Shown here one piece after another: positions 8,863-15,661 of a DNA stretch of 48,913 nucleotides. This DNA comes from DASWVC01 sp036401335. Lineage in GTDB: Bacteria > Verrucomicrobiota > Verrucomicrobiia > Chthoniobacterales > JAFAMB01. Position 1 is the first letter of the stretch, and each line of letters begins with the position of its first letter. The notes beneath the pieces are model-generated. The model made no database searches and was not told the DNA's origin. It saw only the letters and a program-made list of their open reading frames with translations. Made by a program: the position numbers and the translations under genes. The stretch covers positions 1-48,913 of the forward strand of contig DASWVC010000317.1 of the NCBI GenBank assembly GCA_036401335.1, in the 5' to 3' direction.

Positions 8863-9828
8863 TCAAGGCCGCGGGGGCTCGGTCATGCCGAGCACCGCCA
8901 CGGCCAGGATGACCAGGGTGCCAAGCGCCATTTCCCAGAGAACGTTGCGAAACAAGGCGCGGGTCGTGGAGGTCGGACGGCCGGCGGCCGCGCCCTGAGT
9001 TTCGCGGGTAAGTTTGGCCTTGAGGACAAAAAGGTTCCACGCGCCGAATCCAAGCATACCGAAAAAGAGGAGCACTTTGGCGAGCAGCAGGCGCCCGTAA
9101 AGGCTCGTGCAGACGGTGCGCACGTCGTGAAAGAAAAAACAGCTGTTCGCCAACCCCGTCGCACCCAGGACTGCCACCGCCACCAGGCTTGAGGCGGAAA
9201 AACGGGTGGTGGCCCGGGCGGCGGCCGTACGCAGGTCGAGTGCCGGTGAGGCCATCATGGAGCCCAACAGCAACGCAAAGCACGCCAGGCCGCCCGGCCA
9301 GACAGAGGCTGCGGCGAGGTGGAGTGCGTCGATCGCCAAATGCCACGTTCCAGCGGCGCCGGGCGTGGCCGCAGCGTGGCCGGTAAGGGCCAGGGTGAGC
9401 GTATTCAAAATCGTAAGCGCCACGGTCAACGCGGTCAGAACACCCCGTTCTCTCGCGGGGGTTCGGCGCGATGCAAACAGGCACCCGCCGGTTAACGCCA
9501 GGATCGCCAAACGGGCCGTCGACAAGCGCCCGAACTGCGTATGGACAAGCACGGTTGCGACCACGGAAGAGTCACTGAACTGATCCGTTCCGATCATGAT
9601 CAAGGCCGTAAGCCCAGACCAAAGCACCCAGGAAAGCAAGGCCACCGCCCACGCGGTCCGCGCAAGCCGGCCGAGGCGGGACAAGTACCGATCTCTCCAC
9701 GCCTTAACGTGCGGCGCGTCACCAAGCCATCCTTGCGGCAAAAGGAAAACGCGAGCGAGCAGCGAGGCGGTCAACAACAGGCTCGCTGCCCAGTGCAGGA
9801 ACCTTACCAACGCAAGACCATAAGCCAT
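8863..9828 (-). CDS. copD: copper resistance membrane protein, CopD family
   Basis: About 321 residues with eight or so transmembrane helices. The start at 9828 (MAYGLALVRFLHWAASLLL) opens directly into a helix with the family's FLHW; the upstream extension to 9969 is not hydrophobic and likely untranslated. CopD/YcnJ features include VRFLHWAA in helix 1, LTGHAAATPG in the middle, then LAIDALHLAAASVWPGGL and GRLLLAKVLLFFGML. CopD is an inner-membrane partner of periplasmic CopC in copper import or tolerance. Last gene of the minus-strand copper cluster, 146 nt after copC. Convergent with the VOC gene. Confidence 0.9.
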   Translation of the reverse strand: MAYGLALVRFLHWAASLLLTASLLARVFLLPQGWLGDAPHVKAWRDRYLSRLGRLARTAWAVALLSWVLWSGLTALIMIGTDQFSDSSVVATVLVHTQFGRLSTARLAILALTGGCLFASRRTPARERGVLTALTVALTILNTLTLALTGHAAATPGAAGTWHLAIDALHLAAASVWPGGLACFALLLGSMMASPALDLRTAAARATTRFSASSLVAVAVLGATGLANSCFFFHDVRTVCTSLYGRLLLAKVLLFFGMLGFGAWNLFVLKAKLTRETQGAAAGRPTSTTRALFRNVLWEMALGTLVILAVAVLGMTEPPRP

Positions 9829-9974
9829 AAAGTGAAAGGTGCGCTCAAAGTAGTGGCTGCCCTCAGCCGGCCAAGTATTCACGGGCAGGGGGCCCGGCCG
9901 GCGCATGCCGGCCGGGGCTGTCGATGGACTTGATTCAACGAAGCTTGTTGTCTTGGACCCGCGTAGCACAGGCC

Positions 9975-10337
9975 CTACGGAACAATTTCAAACCCAAAGG
10001 TCCCGCTGGTGGTATGGGTGTCGACCGACACCGCCCGCCAAACCACCTTGTATTTGCCGGGTTTCAGAGCAGGCAGCGATACCTCCAGAAGGGCAGCGTT
10101 GCTCGGATCTGGATGGACGTCGCGCCGGTCGACTTCCCGGCCGCCGGCATCAAAGACCTGAACCCGGCTGAGCGACGGCTCCAGCTTTTCCGTAAACCAG
10201 ATTTTCACCTGGGCGGGCGTGACGCGTACTTGGCTGCCCACCGCCGGTTCAGCGCGGTCCAGGAAGGCATGGGCCCCGGCGGTCCACGGCACGGCTGCCC
10301 ACAGCAAAAGGATAAACAATCCGCGGAGGTTGATCAT
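9975..10337 (-). CDS. copC: periplasmic copper-binding protein CopC
   Basis: 120 residues, signal peptide (LFILLLWAAVPWTAGAHA) then a CopC/YobA Ig-like domain. Copper ligands expected in the family are present: His right after the cleavage site (AHAFLDRAEPAVGS), and DTHTTSGTFGFEI near the C-terminus with the Asp-x-His pair. The ATG at 10337 overlaps the stop of the upstream outer-membrane gene by 4 nt (ATGA), strong support for co-translation; a TTG two codons upstream is less likely. It carries Cu(II) in the periplasm and probably hands it to CopD. Confidence 0.93.
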   Translation of the reverse strand: MINLRGLFILLLWAAVPWTAGAHAFLDRAEPAVGSQVRVTPAQVKIWFTEKLEPSLSRVQVFDAGGREVDRRDVHPDPSNAALLEVSLPALKPGKYKVVWRAVSVDTHTTSGTFGFEIVP

Positions 10338-11266
10338 GGCCAATTGGCGAGCAGGGGTTTTTGAAAGATCTGAGGGAGCACGTCATCGAGGTAGAAGTGG
10401 AGTTGGGCCAATACGCCCACGTTGTTGCCCGTGTGCGAGTTGACCGGAATCACCGCTTCAATGCCCACCTGGAAGTACTTGCCTGACCAGATCACCCCGG
10501 GGTTGACGGTGCCGGTCGTGGGTGGCCGTCCCTGGTTAAGCGGCGTCTGCATGGCAAACTCCACCAACGGGATGAGCCGATCCGAAGGCGCCCGCAAACC
10601 AACGTCTTTGACCTGGGTCTGCAGGTAGATGAGGCTGTACTCGAGGGCCACGCCCCATTCCAGGTTGTTGGGCACCCGGGTAACGGCGCCACCGTCCCGA
10701 ACGCTCGAGCGGGTCGGGAACGACACGCCGACCGAGCCCGTCAGGGCAAACGGCCGCAGTGCGGCCACCGAGTCGGGCAGGTCCCCAAAACCTTTGCCGA
10801 AAAACAGGGCCGGGGTCACCGTGCTGAAGCGGTCGGCACCGATTAACTGCCGACCCGTGCCGCCGATTTCGGCATCGACGCCGGCCGTAAGGATCATTTC
10901 GTGTTCGGCACTGACCAGAAACTGGTACTTGCCGCCAACCGCAACGTTCGTGAAACCCGTTTGGAGGCGCGAGCCGGGAGATTTCAGGAACTGGCAGCTG
11001 TCGGCTGCCTGAATGCCAAGGTTTGGGGTCAGTCGCAGGGCCAAGTCGGTTTCAAGGTTGAACGATTTGGCCGGGGGACTGCCTGGTTGCCGGATGGCCT
11101 GAAAGGTCGGAAGCGACAGTTCGTCGGCCACAAAGGGATCATCCGTGGCCAGGGTGGCCGGAAAAAAACGGTTCCCGGCAAAGCCGTGGGCCGGCGCCGG
11201 GACAGGGACTGCCATCAAGGCCGCAGCGCAAGCAGAGCCTAACGCGGCCATTTTTTGTAAGGACAT
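10334..11266 (-). CDS. predicted outer-membrane beta-barrel protein of the copper cluster
   Basis: 310 residues from ATG 11266, which starts a signal peptide (MAALGSACAAALMAVPVPAPAHG). An upstream in-frame start (11440) would overlap the CPFC gene and lacks hydrophobicity. Alternating strand-like segments, such as VAVGGKYQFLVSAEHEMILTA, FALTGSVGVSFP and YFQVGIEAVIPVN, suggest a barrel resembling the uncharacterised transporter/phenol-pathway MetA-like families. The mature N-terminus has AHGFAGNRFFPATLATDDPFVADE. It is translationally coupled to copC, so it may be the outer-membrane component for copper handling. That role is inference from context only. Confidence 0.7.
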   Translation of the reverse strand: MSLQKMAALGSACAAALMAVPVPAPAHGFAGNRFFPATLATDDPFVADELSLPTFQAIRQPGSPPAKSFNLETDLALRLTPNLGIQAADSCQFLKSPGSRLQTGFTNVAVGGKYQFLVSAEHEMILTAGVDAEIGGTGRQLIGADRFSTVTPALFFGKGFGDLPDSVAALRPFALTGSVGVSFPTRSSVRDGGAVTRVPNNLEWGVALEYSLIYLQTQVKDVGLRAPSDRLIPLVEFAMQTPLNQGRPPTTGTVNPGVIWSGKYFQVGIEAVIPVNSHTGNNVGVLAQLHFYLDDVLPQIFQKPLLANWP

Positions 11267-11385
11267 CGGTGAGAAGCAAAAGTGAATCCATTTTCGGGCG
11301 GCCGGGCGAACGACGCGCGGCCCTCCCGCTGAAGTGAACGCGAAACGACCACGCAAGCGGTGGTCACACAGGAAACCTGAACCAC

Positions 11386-11766
11386 CTACGCGTTGCGCGG
11401 CGGCGGCACGGCGGGCGGAGAGGCCACGCCTTGCCACCACTCCCCGACCTCAGGGTATTTCACTTCAGCCCACCGCTGGTGGACTTCAAACCGGCTCCAA
11501 CAAACCAAGAAATCCTTTTTGAGCTCCACCTGGAGCGAGGACGCTTTATTCTGCTCCTGCTTCTTCGCGTCCTTAATGACCTGACAAAACGGGCAGGGAT
11601 GGTCGCCGTCAAAGGTCTTGGCCAGCCCCAGGGCAATCCCGGCCTGCTGGCTGTACTGCACGAGCATACCCGCCCAGGCGCCCGTTTGCAGCAACGCCCA
11701 GTGGCCTCCCAAGATTTGGAGGACTGCCAGCGCGCAAAAAAGGGTGCCCAGACGCGACCGGATCAT
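11386..11766 (-). CDS. small membrane-anchored CPFC protein, unknown function
   Basis: 126 residues. One N-terminal hydrophobic segment (LGTLFCALAVLQILGG) acts as signal or anchor. The central motif FDGDHPCPFCQVIKDAKK combines His and two Cys in HPCPFC, suitable for binding a soft metal such as Cu(I). A Lys/Gln-rich stretch follows and the tail is Pro-rich (SPPAVPPPRNA). It is the first gene of the minus-strand copper cluster, 119 nt before the outer-membrane gene. I do not recognise a named family. A metal-chaperone or sensor role is plausible but unproven. Confidence 0.65.
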   Translation of the reverse strand: MIRSRLGTLFCALAVLQILGGHWALLQTGAWAGMLVQYSQQAGIALGLAKTFDGDHPCPFCQVIKDAKKQEQNKASSLQVELKKDFLVCWSRFEVHQRWAEVKYPEVGEWWQGVASPPAVPPPRNA

Positions 11767-11839
11767 CTTTCGTTGGTTTCAGGATCAACGGGCCTGCCCG
11801 GAAACGCAAGGCCGGAGTACCCAAAGCGCCGCAACCACG

Positions 11840-12145
11840 CTAAGACGTTCCCAGGTTCGTGTCCTTGGCGTCAAGTTCGTCGTTCTTGAACGTGATGTTG
11901 ATGTACTTGTCGCCTTGCGTGTACCGCCAGGTTGTTCGTTTGTAGATCACCTTGTCTTCGGTGCTGGTCGACGTTGCCGGTCCCAGGACGGCTTGCACCT
12001 GCGCCTTGGACATCCCCTCATGAATCTGGTCAAAATTGGCCCGGTTGATTTTGGAAGCCGGCGCCGCCGTGTTATCGCAGGACGCCAGAAACAACGCCAA
12101 CACGATGCCAGCTAGTAAACGAGAGCAGGTAACAAAGTTCCTCAT
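11840..12145 (-). CDS. BamE/SmpA-like lipoprotein
   Basis: 101 residues from ATG 12145, which begins a lipoprotein signal (LLAGIVLALFLASC; Cys is the lipidation site). An in-frame extension to 12421 has no such signal. The mature part, INRANFDQIHEGMSKAQVQAVLG followed by WRYTQGDKYINITFKNDEL, matches the small alpha/beta SmpA/OmlA/BamE-type fold (a start helix with a GMS-x-x-V-x-x-LG turn, then a strand with W-Y). Such proteins sit on the inner face of the outer membrane or periplasm. This one is a stand-alone paralogue rather than proven BamE. Confidence 0.75.
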   Translation of the reverse strand: MRNFVTCSRLLAGIVLALFLASCDNTAAPASKINRANFDQIHEGMSKAQVQAVLGPATSTSTEDKVIYKRTTWRYTQGDKYINITFKNDELDAKDTNLGTS

Positions 12146-12415
12146 AATGTTATCTGTCGGCCAGGTTTGTTCCCGCGGTCTAGAAAAAAGTCGCGCTCCC
12201 CGCCGATGCCGGCGCGTGGCTTTCCGAATGTTATGACGCAGCCAACCCGCCCCGCATCGCACGCCGATCCGTTGCTCGGCGCGATTGACGTCCACGTTCA
12301 CCTGCCCGCCAATGGGCGGGGCAGTTCGGCTGGCTGGTCGCGGCGCCGGTGGATCATGCGCCCGTTTCGCCGGAACGCCCTTTGCCGAAGCCGGTTTTCG
12401 GGTAATTTGGCCGTC

Positions 12416-12889
12416 ATGCAAACGACCGGTTTAGCGGGTTCGTTGCCATCCGTTGACGCACGAACGGCAGGCACCAACCTGCGGACGCTCAAAAGCCTGT
12501 GCAGCCTCGGATCTCGAGAAAGCATTGGCTCCATTGGCTCCCGTGCAAGCATCGGCTCCATCGGCTCGATCGCGAGCATCGGGTCGATCGGTTCGATCGC
12601 GAGCATTGGCTCAATTGGCTCGATCGCGAGCATTGGGTCGATCGGTTCGATCGCGAGCATTGGGTCGACTGGGGCCCGCCGTGCCATCGCGGAAAAAGGA
12701 TTGTCCGCCATTTCCCTTCCGGTGCTGGCGCCGTCACGCATCCCCTGGCTGCTGGTAGTTGCGGTTCTGGCGGCGGGAACGGTTGCGGTGACGCGATGGC
12801 GGCAGAATGCCACGAGTGAAGCTAAAGGGTCACGGAATGCCATAAATCAAAGAGTGCCACGAATAAGAGGCGGATTATCAGGCGCTTAA
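12416..12889 (+). CDS. Ser-Ile-Gly tripeptide-repeat membrane protein
   Basis: 157 residues from ATG 12416, the first ATG without a GC-noise leader (upstream in-frame starts reach 12167). A short N-terminal region ends in LRTLKSLCSLGSRE. Six nonapeptides of the type SIGSIGSIA follow (bases 12521-12682). After a basic linker (GARRAIAEKG) comes one transmembrane helix (IPWLLVVAVLAAGTVAV) and a short basic tail. The tail is encoded by copies of the TGCCAC intergenic repeat. Hydrophobic Ile every third residue with Ser/Gly between would suit a narrow beta-solenoid or a Gly-every-third helix bundle. Function unknown. The opposite strand is also open through the repeat, so coding on the plus strand is likely but not proven. 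Confidence 0.55.
   Translation: MQTTGLAGSLPSVDARTAGTNLRTLKSLCSLGSRESIGSIGSRASIGSIGSIASIGSIGSIASIGSIGSIASIGSIGSIASIGSTGARRAIAEKGLSAISLPVLAPSRIPWLLVVAVLAAGTVAVTRWRQNATSEAKGSRNAINQRVPRIRGGLSGA
12521..12682 (+). repeat. 27-nt coding tandem repeat (six units)
   Basis: Six adjacent 27-nt units, each three 9-nt modules of the form AGC-ATT-GGC / TCG-ATC-GGT / TCG-ATC-GCG. The middle units are nearly identical, with alternation that gives a higher-order 54-nt period (units ending GGC versus GGT). First and last units are diverged (SIGSIGSRA and SIGSTGARR). Synonymous T/C and C/G changes between units with the same amino acids suggest selection on protein sequence. Confidence 0.9.
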
Positions 12890-12934
12890 GGGATCAAAGA
12901 ATGCCACAAATTAAAAAATGAAAGAGTGCCGTGG
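12805..12934. repeat. TGCCAC-family intergenic repeat, forward copies
   Basis: Five degenerate copies of the word (A)TGCCAC-RAAT/GAGT-CAAA follow one another: GAATGCCACGAGTGAAG, GAATGCCATAAATCAAAG, AGTGCCACGAATAAG, GAATGCCACAAATTAAA and GAGTGCCGTGG. The first copies lie inside the 3' end of the Ser-Ile-Gly gene, so the repeat supplies its last residues. All are in the orientation seen downstream of stop codons elsewhere in this window. Confidence 0.75.
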
Positions 12935-13028
12935 GAAGGACCCGCTCTCCGTGAGTGCTGTCCCCGCACGGTTTGCTCCACCTCCGAAGCAGTTGTCACC
13001 CTTCTCCGAATCTGCTGAAGTTGGCCCC

Positions 13029-13700
13029 ATGCGCAGCATCGATCCAGCCCGGGCATTCGTTGGCCGAGCCCGCTTCCAGTCGCCCAAGGAGGAAGTCGCC
13101 AACAGCATCACGGCCGGCATCGGTCTGGTCGCAGCGATCGCCACCCTTCCCCTGCTGGTCGTCACTGCCCCGCTCCGGCAGAGCCGCTGGGCCGTGACCG
13201 GAACGTTCGTGTTCGCGGCCACCATGATTCTCGGTTACCTCACCTCGACCATCTACCACGCGCTGCCCCGAAACCGGTTGAAACAATGGTTTCACGTGCT
13301 TGATCATGCCGGCATTTTTCTGTTGATTGCCGGCAGTTACACCCCGTTCACCCTAGGCCCGTTGCGCGGTCCATGCGGTTGGACCTTGTTTACCGTTGTC
13401 TGGGTCTTCGCGCTTTCCGGCATTCTCCTCAAAGTGTTCGGCGGGCCCCGGTACCACCGTTACTCGACCTTTCTTTACATCGGCCTCGGTTGGATTGGCG
13501 TGTTTGCCGCGCCAGCCGCCCTCCGGTTGATTCCGTCCGGCGGCCTGGTCTGGATCGTGGCCGGGGGATTGGCCTACACGGTCGGCGCCGCCTTTTACTC
13601 GTTCAAAAAAATGCCGTTCCACCACCTCGTCTGGCACCTGTTTGTTCTAACGGGAACGACGTGCCATTTCTGCGCCGTGTTTTGGTACGTACGCACCTAG
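13029..13700 (+). CDS. hemolysin III / PAQR-family membrane protein
   Basis: 223 residues from ATG 13029, seven transmembrane helices. The family's metal-site residues are all visible: STIYHALP (Ser and His), LDHAGIFLLIAGSYTPF (Asp, and His of DHAG) and the final HHLVWHLFVLTGTTCHF with the HxxxH pair. N-terminal SPKEEVANSITAGIGLVAA matches YqfA/Hly-III proteins. Despite the name, members act as integral membrane hydrolase-like (ceramidase-fold) proteins of uncertain substrate. An upstream ATG at 12918 is inside the TGCCAC repeat and less likely. The stop overlaps that of the convergent small lipoprotein gene. Confidence 0.92.
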   Translation: MRSIDPARAFVGRARFQSPKEEVANSITAGIGLVAAIATLPLLVVTAPLRQSRWAVTGTFVFAATMILGYLTSTIYHALPRNRLKQWFHVLDHAGIFLLIAGSYTPFTLGPLRGPCGWTLFTVVWVFALSGILLKVFGGPRYHRYSTFLYIGLGWIGVFAAPAALRLIPSGGLVWIVAGGLAYTVGAAFYSFKKMPFHHLVWHLFVLTGTTCHFCAVFWYVRT

Positions 13701-13867
13701 CGGATCACGGTTCCTCCCGGTTGCGAGTTGTCGGGAAAAGCGCTGCCTTCCTGGCCGGCCGCCGTAACGGCAGCATCCGGGCCGGGGTCGCCGGCAGCAC
13801 ACCCGTTCAAAGACAAAATCAGGCTGGCGACCGCGAGAGACCATCCGCAAAGCTTTAACGTTCTCAC
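13697..13867 (-). CDS. predicted small lipoprotein
   Basis: 56 residues from GTG 13867. The signal region TLKLCGWSLAVASLILSLNGC ends in a lipobox (LNGC), then a short polar mature peptide (AAGDPGPDAAVTAAGQ...) ending GGTVIR. Small Gly/Pro/Asp-rich lipoproteins with a conserved short C-terminal motif are common and often uncharacterised. The start is uncertain because the frame stays open upstream to 14062, but that part overlaps SUI1 in another frame. Convergent with the hemolysin-III gene (stop codons overlap by 2 nt). Confidence 0.45.
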   Translation of the reverse strand: MRTLKLCGWSLAVASLILSLNGCAAGDPGPDAAVTAAGQEGSAFPDNSQPGGTVIR

Positions 13868-13946
13868 GCCGGGTAGTTCGCAGCGAGAGGGTGGTCCGGC
13901 TGCGGACCCGAGTTGCAAAACGCACCGGAGGAAGCTCCCTTTTCTT

Positions 13947-14354
13947 TCAGCGCTTGGGTCGCTCTCCCGCCACTTGAAAACCCTCGGCCGCGAGGAACTC
14001 ACGGACCCTGGAAATCTGATCGCCCTGGATTTCGATCCGGCGGGCCTTGGCCGTCCCACCACCGCCGCAGGCCGCCTTGAGCCGTTTCGCCAGGTTCAGG
14101 ATGAACGAGATCGGCAGGTGAGTCGCAAAATCCTCTACCACCGTGACCGTTTTGCCGCCCCGGTGCGCGGTTTCCCGGCGGATGACCACCCGTCCCGGCT
14201 TCCATCCCGGGTTAACGGCAGCGGGCGTTTGAAAAGGTTCGGCGCTGCTGGCCCGAAGCTCGGGCAACGGCGCCACGTTCAGGGCATCGCCCAGTTTTCC
14301 GATCGGTGCCTGGCTCGGATCCGTCTCAACCCGCTTTTTCGGTGCTGGACGCAT
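13947..14354 (-). CDS. SUI1/eIF1-family translation factor (YciH-like)
   Basis: 135 residues. The C-terminal half is a SUI1 domain: RVVIRRETAHRGGKTVTVVE, then LAKRLKAACGGGGTAKARRI, then EIQGDQ and REFLAAEGF. In bacteria these eIF1 homologues influence start-codon selection or ribosome function. The N-terminal 45 residues are a Pro/Ala-rich linker. ATG 14354 follows the cytidine deaminase stop by 15 nt on the same strand, so the two probably form an operon. Confidence 0.9.
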   Translation of the reverse strand: MRPAPKKRVETDPSQAPIGKLGDALNVAPLPELRASSAEPFQTPAAVNPGWKPGRVVIRRETAHRGGKTVTVVEDFATHLPISFILNLAKRLKAACGGGGTAKARRIEIQGDQISRVREFLAAEGFQVAGERPKR

Positions 14355-14369
14355 GGGCGGAATCTGGCG

Positions 14370-14864
14370 TTAGAGTTCCTCGGTTCCATTGGCGAGACGC
14401 TCGTTCCAACGGGTGCGGTAGTAGCCCGGCAGCAATTCAACGGCCCGCGCACTTTTCAACTCGCCGTTGTCGGCGTAGACCACGGTCGCGTCCGGGGCAT
14501 AATCGACGAGGAGCTGGCGGCAGTTGCCGCACGGTGAAACCACGCGAAAACCTTCCCCGGCTTCCTTGCGCCGGACCGCGACAATGCCGGTAATCACGGA
14601 TTCCCCGGCCGTGAAAGCCGCGCCTAGGGCGATGGGCTCTGCACAAGGGCCGTAGCCGCAGGCCTTGATGTTCACGCCGGCATAGATTTTGCCCGACCCG
14701 GTCCGGACCGCACAGCCGACGGTGTGCTGCTGCTGACGGAACGCGCGTTGCAAGGCCGCTTCGGCGGCCGCAATGAGTTCCGGGTCAGGCAGCACGTGCA
14801 TGGTCCTGCCATTCAAAGCAATGTGTTTGTCCGCAGGTTTTCCGTTTTTGTGATCAAATCTCAT
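14370..14864 (-). CDS. cytidine deaminase-like (CDA / blasticidin-S-deaminase branch)
   Basis: 164 residues from ATG 14864. The zinc and proton-shuttle motifs are intact: GPCAEPIALG (Cys74, Glu76) and PCGNCRQ (Cys112, Cys115). The spacing and the ending ELLPGYY resemble the single-domain deaminases that include blasticidin-S deaminase as well as classical Cdd. Expected reaction is cytidine or deoxycytidine to uridine plus ammonia in pyrimidine salvage; an activity on a nucleoside antibiotic cannot be excluded. Alternative starts are 14927 and 14801 (MHVLPDPEL). Upstream of SUI1 in a two-gene unit. Confidence 0.85.
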   Translation of the reverse strand: MRFDHKNGKPADKHIALNGRTMHVLPDPELIAAAEAALQRAFRQQQHTVGCAVRTGSGKIYAGVNIKACGYGPCAEPIALGAAFTAGESVITGIVAVRRKEAGEGFRVVSPCGNCRQLLVDYAPDATVVYADNGELKSARAVELLPGYYRTRWNERLANGTEEL

Positions 14865-15013
14865 CTTCCGGGAACGCTGGCACGTTAGAGTGTCGGAGAT
14901 TGTCCATGCCTTTCGGTGTTTTTGCAACGTCCTTTAGAGGGGGCAGGGCCCCGGTTCGAACGCCAGCCGCCCTCTGATGAGCTGTCATCACTGCGGTGCC
15001 GTTTTACTAATAG

Positions 15014-15661
15014 ATGGCTGGAACAGAAATTATGATATATATACGGGCCATGCCGTGTGTCCGCCGTTGCCGAGGGTTGCCCAGGTTTCCTGCGCCTGCC
15101 CTCGTCCTGCTTTGGTCAGGCACCGTCCTGGCCGGATCGCTCGGCCTGACGTGGTATTCATTCCGGCCCGGTCCGAACGCCATCCCTCCGAAAGTTTGGC
15201 CGGCGACGAACCGCCTCGCCCTTGGCCGGCAAGGGTTTACCCTGGTCTTGTTCGCGCACCCGCGCTGCCCATGCACCCGTGCCAGCCTTGAAGAACTCGC
15301 GCGCCTTATGGACGGCAAGCAGAACCGGCTGCGGGCCTACGTGGTGTTTTTTTCACCGGGAACGGCGGACGGGGAGTGGTCAAGGACGGACCTTTGGCGT
15401 TGGGCCGGATCCATCGCCGGGGTCACCGCCCTCCGGGACCCTGACGGAACGCAGGCTCAACTTTTCGGTGCGGAAACGTCGGGCCAAACCGTGGTGTACG
15501 ACTCGGGCGGAAACGTGGTGTTTACCGGCGGAATCACTTCCGCGCGTGGTCACGTCGGTGAAAGCGAAGGGAGTGATGCGATCGAGGCTTTGCTTGGCGG
15601 TGACAAGCCGCGGCTTCGCACCACGCCGGCTTTTGGCTGTGCGCTGGCAGCTTCACCATGA
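15014..15661 (+). CDS. RedB-like thioredoxin-fold membrane protein
   Basis: 215 residues (ATG at 15032 or 15050 equally possible; no clear Shine-Dalgarno decides). One transmembrane helix (APALVLLWSGTVLAGSLGL) is followed by an extracytoplasmic domain with FAHPRCPCTRASLEEL, a thioredoxin-fold CPC motif, and later TVVYDSGGNVVFTGGIT, the usual cis-Pro region equivalent. Similar proteins named RedB lie next to hybrid histidine kinases. Here the stop overlaps the kinase start by 4 nt (ATGA at 15658-15661), so they are co-translated. The role may be redox control of the kinase sensor (inference). Confidence 0.75.
   Translation: MAGTEIMIYIRAMPCVRRCRGLPRFPAPALVLLWSGTVLAGSLGLTWYSFRPGPNAIPPKVWPATNRLALGRQGFTLVLFAHPRCPCTRASLEELARLMDGKQNRLRAYVVFFSPGTADGEWSRTDLWRWAGSIAGVTALRDPDGTQAQLFGAETSGQTVVYDSGGNVVFTGGITSARGHVGESEGSDAIEALLGGDKPRLRTTPAFGCALAASP

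Noticed and set aside
12298..12843. Open antisense frame through the Ser-Ile-Gly repeats (Pro-Met-Leu-Ala-Ile-Glu units)
   Set aside because: No membrane helix or start context; kept only as a caution on strand assignment.
14950..14980. GGTTCGAAC resembling a tRNA T-loop
   Set aside because: Flanking bases do not form a T-stem, and no anticodon or D-arm lies upstream.
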